A stretch of DNA of 9,473 nucleotides from Bacillota bacterium. GTDB lineage: Bacteria > Bacillota_I > Bacilli_A > RF39 > UBA660. The notes beneath the pieces are model-generated. The model saw only the letters and a program-made list of their open reading frames with translations. It made no database searches and was not told the DNA's origin. Below, piece after piece: positions 1 to 5,241 of this stretch (positions are counted from its first letter, which is position 1; each line of letters begins with the position of its first letter). Made by a program: the position numbers and the translations under genes. The stretch covers positions 1-9,473 of the forward strand of contig JAEWBI010000026.1 of NCBI GenBank assembly GCA_023391185.1, read 5' to 3'.

Positions 1-647
1 TGGAGTTAAGTCAGTTAGTAACTTATATATGGTTACAACAAGGATTTTATGCTTTAATATATCTTTACTATAAAGATAAAGAAGTTATTAATATGATAAA
101 GTCTGGTGATGTAGCATATGAACTTTGTAGACCTCAAAATATTTATTTTAAATGGTATGCAAGAATATATGCTTCTAAGTTAGCTGATGTATTATTAAGA
201 TTTATGCCACTTTTAACTTTTGCCTTTCTTATACCAAGTCCACTTAAATTATCATTACCATATAGTTATCTATCTTTAATACTTTTTGCTATAGCGCTTA
301 TTATGTCATCATTTTTAGTTACAGCTGTAATAACTTTATATCATGTACTTACTTTTTATACTTTAGAATCAGATGGAGTAATGGGAATGTTTGTAACTGT
401 ATCAGAAGTATTTTCTGGTGCTATTGTACCACTTCCATTTTTTCCATCATTTCTAAAAAAAGTTGCTGATATACTTCCGTTTCACTATATAGCTGATTTC
501 CCTTTCAGAGTATACTCAGGTAATATTCCAAGTAATGAATGTTACACTTTATTATTACAAGAATCTATATGGATAATAGTAATAATAACAATAGGGTATT
601 TATTAGCAAAAAATGCTATTAAAAAAATAATAGTACAGGGAGGTTAG
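1..647 (+). CDS. ABC-2 family transporter permease, 5' partial
   Basis: This is an integral membrane subunit of an ABC exporter, cut by the left window edge: the frame is open from base 3 with no stop. The visible part has hydrophobic stretches at about 12-75, 187-235, 259-355, 395-460 and 562-610. The pattern 'VAYELCRP', 'LTFYTL', 'SGAIVPLPFFP', 'ADFPFRVYSG' and a C-terminal 'VQGG' is typical of the ABC2_membrane_6 (DUF990) family, known as permeases that pair with a second permease of the same family and a separate ATPase. The ATG at 93 is internal and not the real start. The next permease begins one base after this stop, with its ribosome binding site (AGGGAGG, 637-643) overlapping the end of this gene, so the two are translationally linked. 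The ATPase is expected upstream of the window. The substrate cannot be read from the sequence. Confidence 0.88.
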   Translation, partial: ELSQLVTYIWLQQGFYALIYLYYKDKEVINMIKSGDVAYELCRPQNIYFKWYARIYASKLADVLLRFMPLLTFAFLIPSPLKLSLPYSYLSLILFAIALIMSSFLVTAVITLYHVLTFYTLESDGVMGMFVTVSEVFSGAIVPLPFFPSFLKKVADILPFHYIADFPFRVYSGNIPSNECYTLLLQESIWIIVIITIGYLLAKNAIKKIIVQGG

Positions 648-648
648 C

Positions 649-1425
649 ATGAGATTATATTTATATTATTTAAAAATGCATCTTAAATCTAAGATGCAAT
701 ATAAAGTATCATTTATATTATCATTTGTATCTCAAATACTAGTTTTTTTTACTTATTATTTTGTTATATTAGCTTTATTTAATAGATTTAATAATATTAA
801 AGGATTTACTATATATGAAGTTCTTCTTACATTTGCTGTAATACAGTTTGGTTTTTCAATTAATGAGACATTTGCTAGAGGAATAGATCATTTTGATAGA
901 CTTATTGTAAAAGGAGAATATGATAGAATATTAGTAAGACCTAGAAATTTATTATTACAAGTTCTTGGTTATGAAATTGATTATACAAAGATATGTAAGA
1001 TACTTCAGGCTATAATAGTATTAATTATTGCTGTTATTAATATTGATGTAGCATGGAATATTTATAAAGTTATTACTTTAATATTAATGTTAATATCTTC
1101 AATATTAATATTCTTTGGAATATTCTTACTTGCTGCATCTTACTGTTTTATAACAGTACAAGGATTAGAAGTAAGAAATGTATTTACTGATGGTGGTAAA
1201 CATATGTCACAGTATCCAATAGGAATATTTAATAAAGGATTTATATGGTTTTTTACATTTATAATTCCATATGCTTTTGTTAATTATTATCCACTTCTAT
1301 ATATACTTGGTAGATCTGATAATCAGCTATATATAATAAGTCCTCTTCTAGTAACAATCTTTCTAGGAATATCATTTATTGCCTTTAGAATAGGCAGTAA
1401 AAGATACACTAGTGTTGGTTCTTAA
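649..1425 (+). CDS. ABC-2 family transporter permease (second subunit)
   Basis: This 258-aa integral membrane protein is the likely partner of the upstream permease in one ABC exporter. It has about six hydrophobic segments: residues roughly 20-45, 55-72, 118-135, 140-170, 198-222 and 230-248. The 'GEYDRILVRPRNLLLQVLGYEID' region after the second segment is a hallmark of the ABC2_membrane_6 (DUF990) family. Length is normal for the family. The start is fixed by AGGGAGG at 637-643. All eleven arginine codons I counted are AGA. The last ten codons and the stop (1393-1425) are repeated almost exactly 1487 bp downstream, on the far side of the next gene. The protein looks complete, so the insertion event did not break it. 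No terminator lies directly after the stop; the first hairpin with a T-tract is at 1539-1577. Substrate unknown. Confidence 0.87.
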   Translation: MRLYLYYLKMHLKSKMQYKVSFILSFVSQILVFFTYYFVILALFNRFNNIKGFTIYEVLLTFAVIQFGFSINETFARGIDHFDRLIVKGEYDRILVRPRNLLLQVLGYEIDYTKICKILQAIIVLIIAVINIDVAWNIYKVITLILMLISSILIFFGIFLLAASYCFITVQGLEVRNVFTDGGKHMSQYPIGIFNKGFIWFFTFIIPYAFVNYYPLLYILGRSDNQLYIISPLLVTIFLGISFIAFRIGSKRYTSVGS

Positions 1426-1428
1426 AAT
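1393..1428 (+). repeat. 36-bp direct repeat, left copy (3' end of permease gene)
   Basis: The last 33 bp of the permease gene plus three bases match 2880-2915 at 35 of 36 positions. The single difference (T at 1416, A at 2903) is the third base of a Val codon and is silent. A weaker match extends left to 1384 and right to about 1463. The centre is the palindrome ACACTAGTGT (1406-1415). Confidence 0.93.
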
Positions 1429-1595
1429 AAACCTATCATATTGCCACTACTCAAGTGTTGATTTTCAAAAAACAATTTTAAAAAGTTTGTTGATATATAA
1501 TGCGCAAATTATCAAAATATGTTAAAATGTATTTATGAAGAAGTTATATCATATTGATTTTAACTTCTCTTTTTTTTAAAAAAAGGAGTATCTTA
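1429..1595 (+). promoter_or_regulatory. Leader of inserted gene, possible promoter
   Basis: No gene is visible in these 167 bp. About 1436-1463 resembles 2922-2950, the region of the metK promoter, but the -35 TTGACA is TTGCCA here (1441-1446) and no -10 lies at the right distance, so this copy looks inactive. A TATAAT at 1496-1501 could be a -10; it has no good -35 and lies inside an inverted repeat TTGATA (1490-1495)/TATCAA (1510-1515). A hairpin with a T-tract follows. Confidence 0.35.
1539..1577 (+). terminator. Intrinsic terminator or attenuator ahead of the inserted gene
   Basis: AGAAGTTA (1539-1546) pairs perfectly with TAACTTCT (1561-1568), with a further inner ATCA/TGAT pairing (1548-1551 with 1555-1558). 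A run of eight T (1570-1577) follows. It ends only about six bases before the ribosome binding site of the next gene. It may stop read-through from the exporter operon or attenuate the inserted gene. Confidence 0.6.
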
Positions 1596-2786
1596 ATGAA
1601 TAAATTAAAAGAGCAAAAAAGAATATTACTAAAAGAAAAATTACCAAATTCAGAAAAAGAAGCAAAGAAAATTGCTGAAGAAAGAAATGTATCAAATAAG
1701 TTTGAAGTTTTTTATTCATCTTCACCTATATCTTCAAACATACAAAATTTTATATTAGATGAAAAAAAACTTAAAAAAGTGATTAATATATCAAATAAAA
1801 ATATAAACTATATTTCAAAAACACTTATTTCTTCAAATAAAATTAAAGACATAAATCTTTCTAACAATATTATATTAGAACAATTAAGTAAGTTACAAAA
1901 AAGTGAAATATATTACATGGAAAAATTTAATTTTAATTTTAATTTTTATAGCGATATAGTTAAATTATATAATAGATATGACCGCCAATTTAATGCGTAT
2001 TTTTTAAGTAGAATAATTTCAAAATTTATTTTTAAAAATTATATAGATTTACAATTTAGACTGATATCAAAAATAGAGATATTGAATAATAATAAAATCT
2101 CTAATTTACAGAAATTTTATAATTTTGTTGCTAATGATATTGCTAGTTTTCAATTTAAAACAGTGGAATCTTTCAAAAGAATAGGAATAATAGAGGAACG
2201 TACATTTGATAATGATAATGTCTTTATAGAAGCAAATTTATATGGTAAAATTTCTCAAGGATTAAGTCCTGTATATAAAGTTGATTTTGTAGAATCAGCA
2301 GAAGATGTCTATAAAAAGACATTGGTGTCGGACATATATGATGCTGCAAAAGAAATTGTTAAAAATATAATAGAAATTGATAAGAAATCTCAACTTAGTG
2401 GCAAATGTATAATTAAACCAACTGTTGATGTTATGTCTATTTGTTTTAATTTACCTACTTTGATTGCTGATGATGAACAAAAATTTTCTAATATTATTGA
2501 TTGCTTTTATAAGACAGTATGGGAGAATCGAACAAAGATGGAAGAATATATAGATATTAATGACTTAAATTTTATTAATGATTTGCGAAGATATTACTTT
2601 CATGATTTGGAGCATGGTAAAGAAAGAGAATATAGACCCAAATACTTAGCGGTTAGTAATTTTTTTAAGTTGGCTATAAATAAAAAATATCCTTCTAATA
2701 GTAAAGAATGGCAAATATCTCAACTCTATCTATATAATACTATTTTAGGTATTTTATCAAATCTAGATCTAAAAATTAGTGAATAA
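1596..2786 (+). CDS. Hypothetical protein, inserted gene, possible HEPN-like C-terminus
   Basis: I do not recognise this 396-aa protein. The start at 1596 is chosen because AAAAGGAG (1581-1588) sits just upstream; an earlier in-frame ATG at 1554 lies inside the leader hairpin. There is no signal peptide or membrane segment. Residues 1-35 form a charged, Lys/Glu-rich helix; the middle is rich in Asn, Lys, Ile and Phe. Near the C-terminus R331-R-Y-Y-F-H336 fits the R-X4-6-H pattern of HEPN RNases and is followed by D337-L-E-H340-G, then a helix-rich tail. The second position is Arg rather than the usual Asn, Asp or His, so a HEPN assignment is only a hypothesis. Four of about fourteen Arg codons are CGN, against none in the exporter permease upstream or metK downstream, which supports acquisition from elsewhere. 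A toxin or phage-defence role is possible but unproven. Confidence 0.72.
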   Translation: MNKLKEQKRILLKEKLPNSEKEAKKIAEERNVSNKFEVFYSSSPISSNIQNFILDEKKLKKVINISNKNINYISKTLISSNKIKDINLSNNIILEQLSKLQKSEIYYMEKFNFNFNFYSDIVKLYNRYDRQFNAYFLSRIISKFIFKNYIDLQFRLISKIEILNNNKISNLQKFYNFVANDIASFQFKTVESFKRIGIIEERTFDNDNVFIEANLYGKISQGLSPVYKVDFVESAEDVYKKTLVSDIYDAAKEIVKNIIEIDKKSQLSGKCIIKPTVDVMSICFNLPTLIADDEQKFSNIIDCFYKTVWENRTKMEEYIDINDLNFINDLRRYYFHDLEHGKEREYRPKYLAVSNFFKLAINKKYPSNSKEWQISQLYLYNTILGILSNLDLKISE

Positions 2787-2879
2787 TTTAAATATTTTTT
2801 ATTACACTTTTAAAACCATATATATTCCTTAATGTTGTCAGTAACACTTTGCAAGAGTTAATTTCAACATATTTGGAAG

Positions 2880-2915
2880 GGCAGTAAAAGATACACTAGT
2901 GTAGGTTCTTAAAAT
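2880..2915 (+). repeat. 36-bp direct repeat, right copy (permease gene remnant)
   Basis: This is an untranslated copy of the last ten codons and stop of the permease gene (1393-1428), 35 of 36 identical. In its own frame there is a TAA at 2859-2861, so it is a remnant and not a gene. The one change extends the central palindrome to TACACTAGTGTA (2892-2903). The 93 bp between the inserted gene's stop and this repeat (2787-2879) hold nothing else that I can identify. Confidence 0.93.
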
Positions 2916-2929
2916 GCAAGTATAAAATA

Positions 2930-2958
2930 TTGACACTAGCAAATATTAATAATATAAT
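2930..2958 (+). promoter_or_regulatory. metK promoter (consensus sigma-A)
   Basis: TTGACA (2930-2935) and TATAAT (2953-2958) are both perfect consensus hexamers separated by exactly 17 bp. Transcription should begin near 2965, just before the first bases of the riboswitch-like leader at 2967. Confidence 0.92.
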
Positions 2959-2966
2959 ATAATTAA

Positions 2967-3054
2967 CTTTTATCAAGAATGAGGGAGAGAGTTAGCTCGG
3001 TGAACTCATACCAACCTGCTAAGCAAGGTGGTAATGCTAACATCGATGATGGGT
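2967..3054 (+). promoter_or_regulatory. SAM-I-clan riboswitch aptamer (compact variant)
   Basis: This structured leader before metK carries TTATCAAGA (2970-2978) at the start, a GCTC-N2-TGAA-CTC loop region, CAACC (3012-3016), an AAGGTG segment and a TGATGGG end, in the order of SAM-I riboswitches. Visible helices: a weak, wobble-rich P1 (2969-2974 with 3048-3053); P2 ATGAG/CTCAT (2979-2983 with 3005-3009); P3 TACC-A-ACC-TGC with GCA-A-GGT-GGTA (3009-3019 with 3023-3033, two bulged A); and a 6-bp pseudoknot GTTAGC (2991-2996) with GCTAAC (3036-3041). About 14 nt remain between P3 and P1, so the usual P4 hairpin seems absent. SAM sensing is inferred from the family resemblance and from metK downstream. 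Binding is expected to favour the terminator at 3072. Confidence 0.75.
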
Positions 3055-3071
3055 ATTTATAACTAAAATAT

Positions 3072-3100
3072 AAAAACTCATTCATGAGTTTTTTCTTTTT
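3072..3100 (+). terminator. Riboswitch-controlled intrinsic terminator
   Basis: AAAAACTCA (3072-3080) and TGAGTTTTT form a 9-bp stem with loop TTCA, followed by a T-rich tail to 3100. It lies between the aptamer and the metK ribosome binding site, which is the place for an expression-platform terminator. Its 5' arm CTCATTC (3077-3083) is also perfectly complementary to GAATGAG (2977-2983) of the aptamer. Confidence 0.88.
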
Positions 3101-3125
3101 GATAAAAGAAGGAGGAGGAGTTTTT

Positions 3126-4217
3126 ATGAAATATTATTTTACTAGTGAATCAGTAACAGAAGGGCATCCAGACAAGATTTGTGATAAGATTGCAGATAAA
3201 ATACTTGATGAAGCACTTACTATTGATAAGTACAGTAAAATGGCTGTAGAAGCCACTATTAAAGATAATCTAATACTTATTTATGGTGAAGCTAATACTA
3301 AAGCTAAATTAGATTATGAAAAGATTGCTAAAGAAGTTGTTAAAGAAATAGGTTATACTGAAGAGTTTGAAGTTATAACTAAAGTTGGAGGACAATCTTT
3401 AGAAATTAATAATGCTGTAGTAAAAGATGAGATATGTGCAGGAGATCAAGGCATTATGTTTGGATATGCTTGTGATGAAACAAAGGAGTATATGCCACTC
3501 GCAATAGTACTAGCAAGTAAACTTGCTAAGCAGTTAACTAAAGTTAGAAAAGAAGATAATAATAGTCCACTTAGACCAGATGGAAAGACGGAAGTAACAG
3601 TAGAGTATATAGATAATAAACCTACTAGAGTTGATACTATTATTATTGCATCTCAGCATATAGAGTCTATATCTAAAGAAGATTTAGATGATTATATAAT
3701 TAATAAAGTTGTTAAAGAAATAGTACCATCATCTTTAATGGATGATGATACAAAGATATTAATTAATACTAGTGGCTCATTTATTATAGGAGGGCCATTT
3801 GGCGATTCAGGAACAACAGGTAGAAAAATAATCGTTGATACTTATGGTGGATATTCTAGAGTAGGTGGAGGATGTTTTAGTAGTAAAGATCCATCTAAAG
3901 TAGATAGAACTGCTGCATATTACTGTAGATATGTTGCTAAGAATGTAGTTGCACATAATTTAGCTAGTAAATGCGAACTACAAGTTAGTTATGCGATTGG
4001 GCAAAGTAAACCAATATCACTATTTATAGAAACATTTGGTACTAATAAAGTATCATTAGAAGAAATATACTCTTATATAAATAATAACTTTGATTTTACT
4101 TTATCTAATATGATAGAAGAATTAGATTTATTAAAACCAATATATTATCAATATGCTGCTTACGGTCATTTTGGCAGATTAGATTTAAATCCTACATGGG
4201 AAAGAATAAAGAATTAA
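3126..4217 (+). CDS. metK: S-adenosylmethionine synthetase (methionine adenosyltransferase)
   Basis: This cytoplasmic enzyme makes SAM, phosphate and diphosphate from methionine and ATP. The start at 3126 follows AAGGAGG (3109-3115); the in-frame ATG at 3084 lies within the terminator hairpin and is not used. The 363-aa product has the family motifs in order: G13-H14-P15-D16-K17 near the N-terminus, A105-G-D-Q-G109 in the ATP/metal region, 'GPFGDSGTTGRKIIVDTYGG', and the P-loop-like G247-G-G-C-F-S-S-K254-D255 followed by 'VDRTAAYYCR'. It is a little shorter than the usual 380-400 aa. The canonical loop is GGGAFSGKD; here Ala is Cys250 and Gly is Ser253, while the Lys and Asp are kept. All nine Arg codons are AGA. 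It is transcribed alone from its own promoter, probably under SAM feedback through the leader, and ends at a strong terminator. Confidence 0.97.
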   Translation: MKYYFTSESVTEGHPDKICDKIADKILDEALTIDKYSKMAVEATIKDNLILIYGEANTKAKLDYEKIAKEVVKEIGYTEEFEVITKVGGQSLEINNAVVKDEICAGDQGIMFGYACDETKEYMPLAIVLASKLAKQLTKVRKEDNNSPLRPDGKTEVTVEYIDNKPTRVDTIIIASQHIESISKEDLDDYIINKVVKEIVPSSLMDDDTKILINTSGSFIIGGPFGDSGTTGRKIIVDTYGGYSRVGGGCFSSKDPSKVDRTAAYYCRYVAKNVVAHNLASKCELQVSYAIGQSKPISLFIETFGTNKVSLEEIYSYINNNFDFTLSNMIEELDLLKPIYYQYAAYGHFGRLDLNPTWERIKN

Positions 4218-4219
4218 TG

Positions 4220-4250
4220 AAAAAAGTTAGTATCTCTACTAACTTTTTTT
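4220..4250. terminator. Bidirectional terminator between metK and the LysR gene
   Basis: A run of A plus GTTAGTA (to 4232) pairs with TACTAAC (4237-4243) plus a run of T: 13 bp with loop TCTC. The A-run on one side and the T-run on the other make it work in both directions. The stop codon of the convergent LysR gene (4239-4241) lies inside the stem. Confidence 0.92.
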
Positions 4251-5132
4251 GTTTGTTATAATATCAATTAACTTTTTAACACTATAGTTTGGTATACTTT
4301 GATTTATTAAGGCAAGACCTATATATCTTTTTGGCATCTTTGGAGTTACCTTTATTTCGTATAGTTTATTACTATTTAAATCATCAGTAATAAATTCTTT
4401 AGTAGCGTAACCAATCCCAAAACCAGATTTAACTAGGTCCATGATTAAATTATAACTTACTACTTCAAGTTTAGGAATAAGTTTAGTATCGTTATCTTTT
4501 AGAAAGTTATTTAAAAAGTTTCTAGTATTAGAAGGAGATTTCTGAAATAGTAATGGATACTTATTTAGTTCATCTAATTTAACATGTCCTTTGGTTAAAT
4601 CATAATACTTTTTATTACCTACAAATATATCTTGAACACTCTCAACTGGTATTATTTTAATATCTTTACTTTCTTCCATTGGCAAGTTAAGTAATAAAAC
4701 ATCTAGATTGCCATTTCTTAAATCTTTAATTAAATTATCAGTAAGATTATTAACTATTTGAATATCTATTTTAGGATATTCATTATGAAAGTATTCTAAA
4801 TATGGCATTAAAACATGCCTACTTACAGTAGTAGAAGCACCTATTCTTATAATACCGCTGTCTAAATTTTTGAGGTTAGTTAGTGCACTTTCACCATTAC
4901 TTATACTATCTATTCCTTTTTTAACATAGTCAAAAAGTATTTTACCTTCGTCAGTTAATAATACTCCATGTTTAGTTCTAACAAATAAACTAAGACCTAA
5001 CTGACTTTCTAAATTCTTTATTTGAAATGTTACAGCTGGCTGAGATATAAACAGAGTATCAGCTGCCTTGGAAAAACTTCCACTTATAGCGACAATGTAA
5101 AATAAACGATATAGTTCTAAATTAATATTCAT
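4239..5132 (-). CDS. LysR-family transcriptional regulator
   Basis: This 297-aa DNA-binding regulator has the LysR layout: an N-terminal winged helix-turn-helix ('FYIVAISGSFSKAADTLFISQPAVTFQIKNLE', about residues 10-42, then 'LGLSLFVRTKHGVLLTDEG') and a periplasmic-binding-like effector domain from about residue 90, beginning 'IRIGASTTVSRHVLMPYLEYF'. The start at 5132 is preferred over an upstream in-frame ATG at 5204 because AAGGAGA (complement of 5141-5147) sits in front of it and the family begins with a short segment before the helix-turn-helix. It diverges from the DUF2099 gene at 5242 with 109 bp between, the usual arrangement for a LysR regulator and its target. The effector is unknown. 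Expression may be autoregulated through the inverted repeat at 5155-5182. Confidence 0.93.
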   Translation of the reverse strand: MNINLELYRLFYIVAISGSFSKAADTLFISQPAVTFQIKNLESQLGLSLFVRTKHGVLLTDEGKILFDYVKKGIDSISNGESALTNLKNLDSGIIRIGASTTVSRHVLMPYLEYFHNEYPKIDIQIVNNLTDNLIKDLRNGNLDVLLLNLPMEESKDIKIIPVESVQDIFVGNKKYYDLTKGHVKLDELNKYPLLFQKSPSNTRNFLNNFLKDNDTKLIPKLEVVSYNLIMDLVKSGFGIGYATKEFITDDLNSNKLYEIKVTPKMPKRYIGLALINQSIPNYSVKKLIDIITNKKS

Positions 5133-5154
5133 ATATAAAATCTCCTTATACTTA

Positions 5155-5182
5155 ATATAAATAACATATATTATATTTATAT
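5155..5182. promoter_or_regulatory. Inverted repeat, candidate LysR operator
   Basis: ATATAAATA (5155-5163) and TATTTATAT (5174-5182) are perfect 9-bp inverted repeats with a 10-bp spacer, lying in the divergent control region. LysR proteins bind AT-rich dyads with a T-N11-A core. The right half overlaps the -35 position of the rightward gene. The region is so AT-rich that chance cannot be ruled out. Confidence 0.5.
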
Positions 5183-5194
5183 CACTTATTATAC

Positions 5195-5200
5195 TATAAT
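5195..5200 (+). promoter_or_regulatory. -10 element of the DUF2099 gene
   Basis: TATAAT lies 42 bp before the start codon. The sequence 17 bp upstream (5172-5177, TATATT) is a poor -35, and there is no extended TG, which would fit a promoter that needs an activator such as the divergent LysR protein. A small hairpin AGAAAG/CTTTCT (5207-5212 with 5221-5226) lies just before the ribosome binding site. Confidence 0.5.
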
Positions 5201-5241
5201 ACAATTAGAAAGAGAAAAAACTTTCTTAAGGAGGAATAAAT

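Larger units (their letters stand above)
1429..2915. other. Candidate inserted segment (one-gene islet)
   Basis: The 1487 bp between and including one copy of the 36-bp direct repeat look like an insertion between the exporter operon and metK. It contains one complete gene, a leader hairpin and no integrase or transposase. No terminal inverted repeats were seen. Removing it would put the end of the permease gene directly ahead of the metK promoter, an ordinary arrangement. Because the coding part of the flanking repeat differs only silently while the non-coding part is much more diverged, I infer import by homologous recombination from a related strain rather than a fresh target-site duplication. 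The boundaries are inferred from the repeat alone. Confidence 0.6.

Noticed and set aside
1500..1540. A decayed second SAM riboswitch ahead of the inserted gene, suggested by TTATCAA at 1509-1515
   Set aside because: Only seven bases match; no CAACC, P2, P3 or pseudoknot partners are present.
3001..3054. Possible T-box leader, because AAGGTGGTAATGC recalls the T-box antiterminator AGGGTGGNACCGCG
   Set aside because: The ACCGCG part is missing, the leader is far too short for Stem I with a specifier loop, metK is not an aminoacyl-tRNA or amino-acid supply gene of the usual kind, and the bases are explained by P3 of a SAM-type aptamer.
3084..3125. Upstream start codon for metK at 3084
   Set aside because: It lies in the loop of the terminator hairpin and has no ribosome binding site, and the MetK family begins at the 3126 start.
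5133..5204. Upstream start at 5204 for the LysR gene
   Set aside because: It would add 24 residues not seen in the family and overlap the divergent promoter; the 5132 start has AAGGAGA at the right distance.
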